DNA of 64,000 nucleotides from Chrysemys picta bellii (GCF_011386835.1 NC_088800.1:51861439-51925438), one strand, 5' to 3'; positions 46,390 through 59,544 are shown, numbered from the stretch's first letter. Made by a program: numbers and translations. The notes: generated by a model from the letters alone, not told the origin.

Positions 46390-47430
46390 ATGGTTGAGGG
46401 CGTCAAGTCCAGGCATCACGTAGTGACATTCACAAATCTGGCTCTATCCTGTGAATCCACGAATCTCAGGTGGCGCCAGGTAGGATCAAGGGATGCCCCC
46501 TTTCTCACGTTGATGGAAAGTTTAGGGGTAAGGTGCGTTGGGGTGGTTTTTGTCCATCTTGGTAACATCGCTGAGGAGCTTGCACCGCTGCTTTTGAATA
46601 TAATGAGTGATTGAAGGAAGGCCAAATCTCTGCGAGACTGTGACATTTCGTACAGTCAAAGCACTTTACGCTGAGGATTTGTCACTGACAGTGCATATGG
46701 AATGCCTCCAGCTGCTCCAAGTCTGCCTGCAAGAGGGTCCAGATTTCTGACCCATATAGCAATACAGGTAGCACATAGGTTTGATAGACCCTAAACTTTG
46801 TCTCACTGCAAAGATGTTTTTGCGTCCATAAACAAGACATAGGCTTCATGCAGGAGGCAGCAAGACCTATTTGTTGAAGAATGTCCAGTTTGTGGCAACT
46901 GCTTGAACTCTGCTTGCAGCCTAGGTAGATGAACTTATCAGTTCTCTCCTCGCTACTCAACCCCACCTGCACTAGGGTTCTTGTGGCCCAGCTCCAAGAT
47001 TCTGGACCTCGGTCTTCTGCCATGAGACGTTCAACCATATAGTGCAGGTGGTGTCTTGGAGACCTTGGAAGGCAGGCTGAAATTCCCTGATTTCTCCACA
47101 AGCAGGAAAGCATCATTGGCATAGTCTTGGTTGGTAAACTCTTCTTGACCCACCTTGATTCTGACATGTGGAGCAGCAAGTCCTAATATCCAATTGATAG
47201 CTCAACGGAATAGCGCTGGGGCAAGAACAGATTCCTGATGCACACCTGAGGGTATGCACAAATGCACCAAAAGCCAAGAACCAATGCACACTCTTGAACT
47301 GGTGCTGGTGTGGAGACAGTGCACTAGATTTAGCAGAACATTTGGAAAACCAACTCCATTCACTGCAAGCCAAAGTACTGACCTGTCAAATGAATCAAAA
47401 GCTGCTTTGATTTTGGTTTATGCCTCATGA
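46390..47430 (-). pseudogene. Decayed non-CR1 LINE reverse transcriptase relic
   Basis: On the minus strand, peptides of a non-LTR retrotransposon RT C-terminal region appear across several frames. These include a YADD-like YANDA in one frame, FIYLGCKQSSSSC, KFRVYQTYVLPVLLYGSEI and LEQLEAFHMHCQ, then LPRWTKTTPTHL and DPTWRHLRF. This motif order is typical of a widespread LINE type distinct from CR1 (RTE/jockey-like proteins carry it; exact clade not decided). Several frameshifts and stops show it is old. The 5' part of ORF2 and the endonuclease are not recognisable. Confidence 0.75.
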
Positions 47431-47525
47431 AGTGGGCACTTAAATTCTCGGTGCAGTTCAACTGCTGATGTGCTCCATGGAAATTCTAATTCTTATGGCT
47501 AGGCCTAGTCTGGGAAGGGTTTTTA

Positions 47526-47590
47526 CTCAGATCCTCAAAGTTTGATTTCAATGAGGGTTAGGTGCCTAAATACTTTTGAGGACCTGGGCC
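47526..47590. repeat. Palindromic foldback repeat, copy 4 (partial)
   Basis: 'ctcagatcctcaaag' at the left and 'ctaaatacttttgaggacc' at the right with 'gatttcaatgagggttaggt' between. The left arm has lost its inner part. Confidence 0.65.
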
Positions 47591-48282
47591 AATTTTGTTT
47601 AAATAAAATAATCTTTTCCCAGGAGGCAGATTTAATGTCAATGAAAATGAAACTCAGCTCTATGAAGAGATTCAAATAGAAGAGACCAGCTTTGGCAGAT
47701 GGCCTCATCCAGCGTTTCATGTACAAGGAGATGGTCAAAAATCTAGCCAGTTACCCATCTTTCTCCAATCGTTCTGCAAAAGGCAGTGTTTTGGTGGTGG
47801 TTCCATGGCTCATAGTTAATACTGTTTCTTTTCTTTTGCTATCTGAATAGCAGCAGCCAAAAATGTCCACCATCCACCCATACTTCTTGAACGTCAACAG
47901 CTCATCACAACATGTACAAAAGAAAAATTAAACAGCAGATGTCCTGCTGAGTTCACCCGGCATTGCTGCTGCTATTTTTTTCCCTCCCACTGTTGCCAAT
48001 AACCTTCTCCAGGGACCTGTGGGATTGTAGATTAAAGACTGCATATAAAACTCTCGTTGAAACATGAGGGGTGGGGAAGGCGGGAGAGGGATTGAAGTGA
48101 AATCAGAGCGCATGCAGGCGCATGTGTCGGAATTTCAGAGGAGAAAAGAAAGGTCATTTACCAAATTAAGCTGCCGTTGTCTGATCCAAAGCCAAAATAG
48201 TGCTGGGATCTGAATGGAGGAGCTGGAGAATCGGAAGGGATTGTTTAAACCAGTGTAGAGTTCTCCTAGAGGTCTTCTTTCC
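47591..48282. other. No recognisable feature
   Basis: Unique sequence. Nothing was supported. Confidence 0.35.
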
Positions 48283-49417
48283 ACACGCTACAATGCAGCA
48301 ATCCTACCTTTATCTACAGTGGGGACTATGTTCACCCTTTTTACAAAACTATAATGGATCTGTATACAAAGTATGCCTTGTGAGGTATCATTTTAAAACT
48401 CATAATGTGTTGAATATTATTGTCCTGGTAAAATGCGTGTGGCAATATTAAGATTCTATCATATAAAGTTACTGAGACATGCTCCAAGTTTAGAAAAGCA
48501 GACGCAAACCAGTTCCTCAGAGAAAAAAGGCAAATTGATGCCTCAGCCAGGTGTCAAAAAATCAAATAGACTATCAGCTGGTTAAGTGGCCATTCTTTGC
48601 CAGGAAAAAGGGTCTGAGTGATAAATTTACATCTTGCAAAGACACAGCTGGAAGTTCCCAGCCCCAGACTTTGTGTCCTGAACCCCTGCTGGAGATGATT
48701 CTCAAACAAAAGGAAAAAGATAAAAATGAGGAACAGAGGCCCCAAATCACCTCTCTCCCCTCATCTCTACTCATGGCATCAGCAACCCTTGAAAGAAAAG
48801 GAAGCATCATTGAACTAGGGGAGGGTTCTGGCTGAGAGGAATCCAGCCAGATTGCTGTGAGCATGTAGTGAGAGAAACCTTTTTGCTTTAAGTTCACTTA
48901 GCTTCTTAAGTTAGGTATTAGTTTGTGTTTTACCTTTTATTTCTTTGTAACAAATTCTGACTTTTATGCCTCATTATTTGTAATCACTTAAGTATATTAA
49001 TGACAGAAAGATAGATTTTGTTTTATTGCTTTATCTAAACCAGTGTGTGTTTGTGTTTGGGAAACTTCATTTGGTATAACAAGATTTGTGCATATCATCT
49101 TCTGTTAATAAAATGATGGATTTTCTATGAGCTTGTATTGTCCAGAAGGAAAGAGCTGAACAGTACAAGACGCACATTTCTGGGGACAAGTCTGGAACTG
49201 GGAATTTGCTGGTGTCACTCTGCAATATAATTCAGGTGTGGCTAGCTAAAAGCACTCCTATAACTCAGCTGGGAGTAATTTACATGCTGGAGGCTGTGTG
49301 AGAGCAGGTCAGGAGTGGTTGCTCTCATGGTGAAGCAGTGTAAAAGGCACCCCAGGCTGGAGAACTGAGGGGACACAGCTGTTCAACAGTCCAGATTGTA
49401 CCCTGGGTAATGTCACA
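48283..49417 (+). mobile_element. LTR-like unit, copy 2
   Basis: Contains 'acaaagtatgccttgtgagg' (48366-48385) and continues through 'tttatctaaaccagtgtgtg' to 'ccagattgtaccctgggtaa' and a final 'tgtcaca' at 49417. The same blocks occur in the same order in the 55473-56569 unit. The 5' end is eroded. No internal genes adjoin. Confidence 0.65.
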
Positions 49418-52400
49418 GGGACACCCAAACATTTTTACCTCAAGGACCAACCCCAATTCCATGAATTGTGGGAACTCACGCAATCACTTGTTTCCTAGGG
49501 GGTTGGTGCAAGAGAAAGAATAAGATGGCCAGATCCTAAGCTAGCATAAATCAGTGTTGCTCCATTGACTTGGAACTGCATCAGTTTTCACCAGCTGGGG
49601 ATGTGCCCCAGAGAGATTTAGTTATTTAAGAAGCTCACGATAGTGTGTTGGGAAAAAGACATCAGCCTCAGAGTTCTATAAAAGCACAGGGAAATCCCAG
49701 CAGAGACTGTACCTGTGGAGTGAGGAGAAGTGTCACATCAATGCAGTCAACTGGTTACATTTGACAGTCAGTGGGCCTGAAACAATGCTAGATAACAGCA
49801 GAATTCCCATAGCACCACTCCGCAGCCACAAGACATTCAGGGCCTGATCCAGAGTGGTGCTGAGGCCTTGGAACTCCCAAAGACTCAGCTCCAATCAGAA
49901 TCGTGTGCAAACCCTTCTGAAATCATCCAGGTAACCCTCAGATCATGGTCCCCAGGACACAGACCCGGTTGAGGAGGGTTGACGTGACAGTTAGAACAAA
50001 GCCAACATTATTTAAATGGGCCGCACCCAATAAAACCATTATGTGAGTGGAGCAGTCATGATCCTTCACCCAAACAATTACCCAATCAGTGCCGTTTCCT
50101 GCTGCCATCACTGGTGTGGATGGTGCACTCAGAAAGGAATCAAGAGAAGGCAGGACGGCTTTGGCATCATATAGCCACAAGGAAGCAAATCAGTGTTTTG
50201 CAAGTGTCTCAAATTATCAGGGAAACAAGAGTTCCAATTTTTTTTAGGAGCTCTAACACCATGGAGAGAAAAAGCAGCATGACAAAGGCAACACAATCCT
50301 CTCCACTAAGCACTGAGTTACCAGTAGGCTCAAGAGCACCCATTGAAAAGAATAAAGCATTATAGAGTCTGATCCTGCTCTCATGGAAGTTGGTGAGGAT
50401 TTTGCCATTGATTTCGGTGACAGCAAGTGCAGAGTTTAGGGAGTGAGTCACCTTTATGCGACACACAAATCCTGAGGGTTTAAGCAATTCAGCAGCCAGA
50501 TCACCAATTCAGCAGCCAGATCACCATCTGTATCATGGACAGTGGATACAGAGCAAGTCGGTTCCTGATGCTCAGGACCAAGAACGGCAGTCCAATCACA
50601 AAGATGACCAGAGTCCAGATGCCAGGCTCTGCAAGGCTCACCTCTCATCTGCCTTACCTTGAATAGTTACAGATGCAGAACTTAGGGGCTACCAATCTTC
50701 CCACGCCCACCACAGCATCATAGTCAGGACCAACGAGTAAATACTTTTTCTAAAAACATCTTTATTCTAATGTAATCAAAATAAGTTGTAAGTTCTGATT
50801 AAAATAGCTAATTTGCCAGGAGTACAAAGATCCCTACCACTAGGTCATATAATGCAAACACAAAACATCAGGCTTTCAAAATCAAAGGACATTGGTACAA
50901 TGCAGTTCTATTATACATCCTCTCTCAGCCCCAGCTGTATGTGAATCCACCATGGCAGTAGAGTCAGTCAAGCTAAGATCCTCACCACCATGCCAGGCAT
51001 TCTTGTTGTGACAAACTTTATTCCAGTGAGCACTAGTCAATTACATTTATTAGGCCAGGACTTGCTCATTGAACTAGTAAGCCAGTCTGCTGCATTTTAA
51101 AACAGGATCACGATGGAAAGGAAGTCTCGGCTTTAAGTGGCATAACAGTGGCATTTTAAAACAAACACCAGTCTCGTTTGTATGTGCACATTTTGTTTGT
51201 GCTTGGCAGCTAGGCAGCAGATGTCCATTAAACACAAAACTGACTGACACTTTTAAAATAGCTCCCTCTCTCTCTCAGACACACACACACAGCAGCATTT
51301 CAGAATAAGCTCCAAGGGTTTGTGCAACCCTTTTTGGTATCTTCTTGTTAAGAAAGATTTAAACACTGGAGGTTTAAATACAACAGTCACTGGGAAATCT
51401 TCACACAGTTTCATAACATCATGTGTTTCTTTGAGTACATTACAAAACCACAGCAGAGATACATAGGTCCCCAAACACACACCCATTGACTGGGTTTGTT
51501 ACCTCACAGAATAGACACCGTCAGGACTCACATGGGCAGCGTGCTTTCTGAACTACGTCATAACTGCTGATAACTGTAGAGGTTCATCTTTTGTAGCCTC
51601 CAGCAGTTATAATCACATACACGAGCATTCTATGGATTCTTCATTCAGTTAGGACCTGGATGGATGAAGCTTTGGAGATCAGGTTCAAGGCTGAACCAGG
51701 GCTGAGATTCAGGGAAGCTGACCGCTTCCATGCTCCTCTTCTGAGATTTCAATGCAAAATGGTGGAAATATGCAATCAAATACCATGTTGGTGGATGCAT
51801 TATAAGCATCTAGATACATATGACAAATCAGAATTGCATGAGATCAACTGTTTTTGTGAGGCTTCTGTCATCTTGGATCACATTGTTACCAGATCCAGAG
51901 AACAGGTCTCTTTCTTTGGGTCTGATGCAGACCCAAAACCAGAGAGGCAGATTTGGAAGGGGAGAAAAAGACACAATTCCTGATTGGAGGTTCTGGTTCA
52001 GGTCCATCTCTAATCCAATGTAACATACATGATGTTCCAAAAACTAGGTCTAACCATAGAAAAGAGTAAATCACTAAGTAATTAAAAGTGTTTTAAAGAT
52101 AGTCAAGTGGGAAGGTGGAAGCACAATAGGGCAATTATGCAGTGTAGGGTGGAAGAAAACAGCTCACTGTCTCTATGAGGACACAGCAGGAAGCTGCTTT
52201 AAGGTTGCTCATTAAACTAAAGGAAAACTTCTGACCTCTCAACTCCTATGAGCAGCCTGGATCTACCACTGCAGACAGAGGGGCTAGCTCCTCCTTTGGT
52301 CCCTAAGGCCCACTCTACCTTAGAGACATTGACACTAGTACCTACATTGATGTAACTATGCTGGTGCAAACCCCAACCTAGATACATTGCAGCAACATTA

Positions 52401-52489
52401 CTGAGACTTAATCTGGTAAATTACTGGTGTGAGCCCCATGCTGTTAGGTCACCAGCCCTATGCGCATCCTTGAGGTCAAGCATGGTTCT
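49418..52489. other. No recognisable gene
   Basis: AT-rich. A short tandem 'aattcagcagccagatcacc' duplication lies at about 50487-50526. Around 50760 the minus strand has AATAAA, as at a 3'UTR end, but no coding exon was found to its right. CT/CA simple repeats occur at 51266-51292. Confidence 0.35.
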
Positions 52490-53075
52490 GCAGCCACCCT
52501 GCCTCCGTTTCCCTGACAGGGTTTCCAGCTCACTCTGGTGGTTTAAGGCTCAGTGCTCTGGCTTGAGTCACTATGAATGTTCAGCCTCCTCCCCTTCTGG
52601 GGTAGCAGAGCCCAAGGTCACAGTCTCAAAACAAACATGAAATAAAGGCACCTGTATCCCAGGTGGACTTAGTTCTCAGCCCATCTGAGGTTATTCATCC
52701 AACTTGCCCCCAGGCTCAGTTTACAGATCTCACCATTCCCCTCAGGTGAGATACCTTCTGCTGCCTGGTTTAATTATCAGCAGGTCCCTGACAAACCCAA
52801 ATAGTCCAGCATCAGGCCTGCCTGCCAGGGAGGCTCTAACCAGCACAGTCCTACTGAGTCCTGGCTCCAGCCAGGCTTCTCTCCCCAAATGAGAGCAGCT
52901 GGTCTCTCTTTCCCGCCAGCCACAAATGAGTGAGCTCTCCCCTTTCGATCCCCTTCCTACAGGCCTGACACCCACTACAGGTGTAGCAGGCGGGGCTGAT
53001 TGTTCTCCTGGCAGTTCATTAATCCTTTCCAGCCTGAGTGCGGTCTGTATACCCCATTGCACCCCACTTTACATT
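52490..53075. repeat. Possible LTR-derived repeat, low confidence
   Basis: Text such as 'gcagttcattaatcctttcc' and 'tataccccattgcacccc' resembles turtle LTR-type repeats as I recall them. Ends and target duplications were not found. Confidence 0.25.
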
Positions 53076-54889
53076 GGTGCTGCGTGTCTATGTTAAGTAG
53101 CTACACTGTATAACTACACTGATTTAGTTACACCACTGGAGATTTCTCTAACTCGCCATACAACAAGCTCCAAGACTCCTTCCTCCTTGGTCATACATCC
53201 CAGTAGGAATCAGAGCCCTTGCACCAATTGACATGCCATGCAACCCCATTGGCTTTAATGGGATGGGGTGTGGTGTCATCAGGGCAGACAATGGTTCCCT
53301 CTGTCTTTCTAATCCACATCAGAGCTGGCAGGCAGCTCCTCAGCCCCCACTCATCAGGAAATATCCAATAACCTGGCTCCTCAGGTGTTTTCCCCCTGCT
53401 GAGATGTATCAATAAAATGGCACCTCTCTCATAGAGACACCCACTCCAGTCCCAGTGAGTAGGGTGGTGTGAGTCTTATAGGTTATTTCTAAAGGCTTTG
53501 AAAATTCACTTTAATACAGCATACATTCCTATCTAGTATAGAATTACAGTAGCTACCTTAAGGGCTGTCCTGTGAGCTGTATTGATATTGGTTTTAGCAA
53601 GAGATGTGTGTGCGGTGGGGCTGTGGAACAGGCTGATCCGTTTCCTGTTATCTAGAACCTGTATTGCCATCACTGGAGATGGTGTGGCATGCAATGAAAG
53701 CATTCAGTATATGGATCTCAGTTGTATACAGTGGCTGGGCCTGCATAACAAGGCTTGAGTCCAACTGCAGGACTGCATTAGGGGAAAAACCCCAAAACCA
53801 CAAGCCAGGCCTTTTGTGCAGGAGAACTGACAGGGCTATTTCCTTTCAACAACAGCACGCTCTTGGTGTTTAAGTCAGCCCGACAGTACAAGCAGCTCTT
53901 TTTCTCAGTCAAAGAAATATTAGTTCTGGGACACAGCCTGTGCTAGAGTAGAAGAGGATGCTGATCCCAGCACAGAAGAATGCTTACATACAGAGTGGCT
54001 GTAGTGGGGTTGAGAAGCCCTGAGCCGGACAAATGTTGCTTTGTTGTAATGTGTTTTTGTTCGTAACCAAAAAAGGTTTGACAAATGGCTTTCGCACACT
54101 AGCAACCGAAAGGAGGTACATGGTGAACACCAGGCAGAGAAAATAGCGGTTCCATAGGCTCAAGTCCCACCAAAGGCAGAGAGCACTAGGGGTGGCAGTA
54201 GCAACCTGAAACCCAGTGAGGAGAGCCCAGGTAGGGATCATGACTAGAAGTGGTTTTCATTTCCAAGTTGTCTCGCTCAAACCAGGGTAACCCTGTGTGT
54301 CTCAGAAGGGTCAGTGCATTAGGTTGATCAGGAGGGTATTTGCCAGGTCTACTGATAATTAACAACTCTTAAATCAATGTCAGAGTCTTTATAGACCTTA
54401 TTTAACACTGGAGCATCTAGCAAATTTGGCACTTGCCAAGAAGGGTCACAACCTCTGAAAGGGGGGGCAGTATAATCTATTAACTACAGTAGACAAGTGA
54501 TCCTTAGAAAGCCAAATTTTTTTCTGATCTCAGACAAGAATCAGACTTAACCAGCTAGATTCAAGATTTGGAAGAAGGCTTGCAAAAGTGGGAGATGCTG
54601 AAGAGGCAAAGTCCTAGTGACAGAGCTGCTGATAAATGCAGTGTAAAGTGTGGTTCTAGTGTGAAAAGTGACTATGTTTGAAAAAATGGCACCTTAATTC
54701 AAATCTTCTTCCTGTGCATATTCAGTTTCATCTGTGCAGTGTTGTCAGTCCTGCAGGACCACCTGAGCTTTTGGAGAGCACACTGGATTCTTTTTGCATT
54801 TGTGCATCAAAGAATTGCAAGCAGAAAAGTTCCAGTGGCTGGGCCATCCTCTTGTCTTCAGATTCTGTCCTCCCACCAGTGAAGACATT
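53076..54889. other. No recognisable gene
   Basis: Unique AT-rich sequence. No supported features. Confidence 0.35.
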
Positions 54890-55030
54890 AAGGCTGTCCA
54901 GGTGGGTAAAAGGGTAGGAAAAAACTTTCCCTGTGGGCAGGTTATCCTATAACTGCCTACTGCAGGGTTCCTTGCACCTCCCTTGAAGCAGCTATTACTG
55001 GCCATTGTCAGAGATAGGATATCAGATTAG
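54890..55030 (+). repeat. LINE (CR1-type) 3' tail fragment
   Basis: 'aactgcctactgcagggttc' followed by 'attgtcagagataggatatc' and 'agattagg' fits the same reptile LINE 3' tail seen reversed at 4936. Truncated before the terminal short repeats. Confidence 0.5.
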
Positions 55031-55075
55031 GTGGAGGTGTAAGGAACCCTGCAGTAAGCAGTTATGGAATTACCT
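54942..55075. repeat. Inverted repeat with 46-bp loop
   Basis: The arm at 54942-54984 ('aactgcctactgcagggttc'...) is matched in reverse complement by 55031-55075 ('ggaaccctgcagtaagcag'...). Arms are about 43-45 bp at roughly 80-85% identity by eye, enough to form a hairpin. Confidence 0.75.
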
Positions 55076-55472
55076 GATTCAGTTTGTCTTCAACTCCAAG
55101 TAGGAACCTACAGATTGCCAGTGGCATGATACAGGTGTTTCAATGGGATTAAATACAAGAAGTGTAAGGTATTTCTGAAGGTCAGGGCATTAAAATCTGG
55201 CCCTTAAACTCACAGAGCAAGGAGGCAAATCTGAAGGGTTATTTAATCGCTAAGGGCCAGATTGTTAAACTCCTTGGTCACAAGAACAGTTCCACTGACT
55301 GTGACTGTTCACTAACATAAGGGGTCACAATCTGGCCTTAATGAGACCTATGCTGGAGACAACAGTTTGTACATTGTGTGCTCTGCGCTGTTCTAAAAAA
55401 AACAACAAAACTGACTGACACACTGAACATTAAAGACCAGCACAGAACTCCATGGTGTCTGGAGCCACTTAC
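55076..55472. other. Possible minor inverted-repeat remnant only
   Basis: 'aaatctggcccttaaactca' near 55193 and 'cacaatctggccttaatgag' near 55326 hint at a decayed foldback repeat. No gene. Confidence 0.3.
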
Positions 55473-56569
55473 TGTGACACCCTGTAGCCCTGTTCACCAC
55501 TTTTATATGGTTATGATATATTTTGTACAAAGTATGCCTTGTGAGGTATCAGTTGAAAACTCATAATCTGCGGAATACTGTTGTCCTGGTAAAATGTGTG
55601 TATCAATGGTGTATGAGAAGTTATGAGATTATACTATGTATCACTGCTATAACTTGCTCCAAGGTTAAGACAAGCAGGTCCAAATCAGTTTTTCAGAGAC
55701 AAAGACACACTTGCACCCCAAACAGGTGTCAAAGAGCCATTACCTGTTTAACTGGCCATTCTTTAGCAATGGGAAGGTGTAAACAAAAAAATGATGTTGC
55801 ATCACAGGAATGTTTCACATCTCATGTACACAGTCCCCTGTTTGTCTATATCCGGCAGGGGGTAAGAGTAGAAGAGTATAAAGTAAGAGAAAGTGACCTT
55901 CATATCACCCCTTTCTGCTCAGGACATCAATGACTCTGAAAGAACTGAACTAAGAAGAGGAACAGTCCCAGATTGGAAGGAGATGCAGCCTGTGAAATTT
56001 CACTACAGCGTATGGGGAGATGGGCTTTGTGCTTTTAAACCTACTAGCCTTGATAAAGTTTAGGAATTAGCTTGCGGTTTTATCTTTTTATTTCTTTTGT
56101 AACCAATTCTGACTTTTATGCCTTATCACTTTTAATCACATAAAATCTGTCTTTCTCTAGTTAATACACTTGTTTTATTGTTTTACCTAAACCAGTGCTT
56201 GTTTGGATTGAAGTATTTGGGAAACTCTACTTAGGGTAAACAAGCTTGGTGCATAATCATTACCGAGTGTTGGAATGACAAACTATTTATGAGCTTGTAC
56301 TATCCAGGGGGTAATGAGCAGTACAAGACACACATTTCTGGGGACAAGGCTGGAACTGAGGAATATGTGGGTGTCACCCTGTATGTAATTCATGGATGGC
56401 TGGGCACAGCCTTCATGTATTCATCTGGGAGTGATTTTACATGCTAGTGGCTGTGTGCCCACAGAGCATGGAGGGATTGCTGTTCACCAGCAAAGCAGCG
56501 TAAATGGCATCACAGGCTGGGGAGCTAAGGGGACACAGCAGTCCAGATTGCACCCTGGGGAATGTCATA
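55473..56569 (+). mobile_element. LTR-like unit, copy 3
   Basis: Begins 'tgtgacaccctgtagccctg' and ends near 'ccctggggaatgtcata'. It carries 'acaaagtatgccttgtgagg' (55527-55546), identical to copy 2 over that block, plus 'acctaaaccagtgcttg' and 'gtactatccagggggtaatg'. Length is about 1.1 kb with no internal coding region. The terminal CA has decayed to TA, and no target duplication was seen. Confidence 0.7.
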
Positions 56570-56907
56570 CCTACAAATCAAGATTTATTTGAAAACCCCT
56601 GGCAGTATTAGGGGTGATAAGAGGGATTTTTGCCAAACTAGTTGCTTTCAATAATATACTTTATTTTGTACCATGCAAGCAGAAAACATTCTCCTTATTG
56701 CACTAATCCCCAAACCATACCGGCAGCGTAACATGCTCTCTCCTGTGCAATGACCTCACTAAGGACCTGGAAATGTCTTGTAAAACTGGCAGACTTTACT
56801 TTTGCCAGTAAGGAATGTTTTAGAGAACATCTTAAACAAATATTTATGTAAACAAATTTGTTTTTTCAGCTCAGGCCTGTGGATGTAAAGGTGAAGGCTG
56901 CATTCTG
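56570..56907. other. No recognisable feature
   Basis: Unique AT-rich spacer between two repeats. Confidence 0.35.
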
Positions 56908-57220
56908 AGGCTATGTCTACACTGGCAGCTAGGGGTGTGATTCCCAGATTGCATAGATATACTTGGGCTAGCGTGCCAAAAACAGTAGTGTAGCCACAGT
57001 AGCACAGGCAGCAGTGGCATGGGCTAACTGCCCTGAGTACTTACTCATGGGGTCCAGGTGAGTTTGTACTCAGAACAGCTACCCCATGCTGCCGCTCGCT
57101 GCTGCCCATGTTACCACAGCTACACTACTATTTTTAGTGGACTAAGTCTCATAGAGCTAGCGCAAGTATGTCTACGCGAGCTGGGAATTACACCCCTAGC
57201 TCCAAGTAGAGACCTAGCCT
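56908..57220. mobile_element. Long-TIR MITE, nearly one large hairpin
   Basis: The left end 'aggctatgtctacactggc' then 'agctaggggtgtgattccca' is mirrored on the right, whose reverse complement begins 'aggctaggtctctacttgg' then 'agctaggggtgtaattccca'. Similarity continues inward through 'acagtagtgtagc' and the 'gcagcagtggcatggg' region, so arms are about 150 bp. No transposase. Confidence 0.85.
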
Positions 57221-58789
57221 TAATGAAGATTTTAACCTACATGTACACCAGTGTAACAAGTGCTTACTCACCCAGAAAGAGCTCAAAGAATATTACATAC
57301 ATGGGGACAACTCCTCCTCCCTCAAGCCCATGTAATCAGGCTGAACACCGGGATGGGACAAAAGATCCCTCACCCACCACTGCCCTGGCTATAGAGTGTC
57401 AGTAGATATGTTCTGTGACAACTACTGCAGCCCTAAAGCTGCAATATTCTCCCTTCCTGCTGGACTCCTGCAGTGGACGATCGCTAGTGGAGCCATGCGG
57501 TAGTGGCTCCGCCAACCCTGACCCCATTCCTCCCTGTATGCAGCTACACAGGAATGTAGAGAAGAGCTCTGCAGTGTAGACACCAGAAATCCTACCCTGC
57601 TTTCCCATGCTGGTTCCTCTAAAGGCAGAACTTTCGGCCACAAAGGAGAAGAGGCAGGATTTAGTCCATAGGAATAGCTTCACCACCAATGTAATGCAGC
57701 CACCTCTGGAATGCAACCTGGCAACAGTGCACAGCAACACTACATATCCTGTTTAAGATATGGGAAGTGACGGTTGTACACCTAGGCACAGTGTACTTAC
57801 ACATCTGTATACAGTCTATTTTAAACTACAGATATGTATGTGATAGGTACATACTAAAGAACCTACTCCCCGGCCAACCCATGAATGTATTCCCCATTAG
57901 GGTTAATAGGAGGAACACTTTGAAAGGGGAACAGACACCACAATGTGTATGTACTTAACCTGACAGAGAAAGAGACCATTGTTTTCATTGTGATCTGGAG
58001 GTTAGTACCGTAAGCAAGAAAAGTATTCTTAAGAAATGGAGTCTACATTTTCCAAAGTGACTAGTAGTTTTAGAGGCTGATTTTGAGAGCCGTTACAGGG
58101 TCTGGACTGTTCAAAAATCAGGCCCCTTTAAAAGGTCTCAGATTGGGCACCGAGAAACAGACACATCCAACGTCACTAGTCATTTAGGAAAATTTAGGCC
58201 AAAGATGATTTTTTGTGGTGAAACCCTACCTGTGTCTGTTCCTGCTGTAAATGGTGGGTTAGGTATGGTCCCAGAGAAGTGTGTGTTTTCTGGCCTCCAT
58301 GCTACATTTTTTCTATGCTCACCCTTGCTGTGGTGCTGCAGTGGGAAAAAGCCAATTCTATTACCAAAGAAAAAGCAATGGGACAAATCAGTGGGCTACA
58401 TACCAGTACTGTTTCCAAGCTGACCGTCCAGTTTGAGAGCATGCATTTGATGAATTGGCTTGAACACGTGAATATGAAAGGTCCAGAATACCTGGATGTA
58501 ATAATCCACCTCAGTGTTTTGGCTTTAATCACCCTCAGGCCCCAGGCCCCATGAACTTGCATGGAAAGACTAACAGACCATCAGGCTGATCAGGAGCTAC
58601 TCCCTGGCTTACATGGTATGCTGCTGTGGAGAGGTACTGAAGGGTTAAACCTCTAGTCCCTATTGCTGCCAGGCAGGAACAGTGTAATCTAGGGCGGAAT
58701 AACACTTCATTAACAGAGAACAGCCTGGAAACCAAGTCAGCTGGATGGGGCCATATAGGTAGGGGATAGCTGAAGGAAATTGTATAAAA
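57221..58789. other. No recognisable gene
   Basis: Unique sequence. A weak 'ggctgattttgagagcc' hairpin at 58075-58091 is noted. Nothing else was supported. Confidence 0.35.
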
Positions 58790-59008
58790 CAGGGATTCTC
58801 AAACTGGGCGTCGGGATCCCTCAGGGGGTCACAAGATTCTTATGTGGGGTGTCGTGAGCTGTCATCCTCCATCCCAAAGCCCCCTTTTGCCTCCAGCATT
58901 TATAATGGTGTTAAATATATAAAAAGTGTTTTTAATTTATAAGGAGGGTCGCACTCAGAGGCTTTCTATGCGAAAGGGGTCACCAGTACAAAAGTTTGAG
59001 AACCACTG
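58790..59008. mobile_element. Non-autonomous hAT element, copy B
   Basis: 219-bp sister of the 16140-16359 element. Ends are 'cagggattctcaaactgg' and 'agtttgagaaccactg', with 'ccagcatttataatggtg' inside. Flanks 'gtataaaa' and 'atataaaa' match at 7 of 8. Confidence 0.9.
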
Positions 59009-59544
59009 ATATAAAAACACTCCCATTTAAAATGCAGCCCCTCCTTGCATATTACCAAAGTCTCAGCAGAGGATTTGATAGCATTGTCCCAGCTAGCAGC
59101 TGCTGGGTCCAGGCTCACTGGTCCTGGGAGCAGCGAGTGGGTTTGAATGGTGTTTTTTGGCTCATTCTTTCAGGCCTGGCTCGTTTGCTTCCCTTTAGTC
59201 CTGCTTCTCCCCTTTATGCTTCCAAGGGTAGATCAGCTCTCCAACAAACAGCTTCTTGCACAGAGAGCTCCAGGAATCCTTAGGGTAACAAGCATAGGTT
59301 GTGAGCCTGTAGGTCTGCACCACGCTGCCATAGGACAGAGGGTTTATCTGGAAGTAGAGAAGGAAGAGGGACAATGGCAATGAAAACGGGTCATGGTGTG
59401 AACTGTGGACAACTGAGGAAAGCGAGGAGGTGTGTGTGCAATTCTTTCTGCCTTTGTACCATCACATTAACGCCTTATTAGAATCTCCCAGCTATACTGC
59501 TGCACGCTAATGGATTAAAAGAGTTTGCTGGCTATATAATAATT
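59009..59544. other. No recognisable feature
   Basis: Unique sequence. Nothing was supported. Confidence 0.35.

Noticed and set aside
50740..51500. Possible 3'UTR of a minus-strand gene (AATAAA near 50760)
   Set aside because: No coding exon was found to the right. A lone AATAAA is common in AT-rich DNA.
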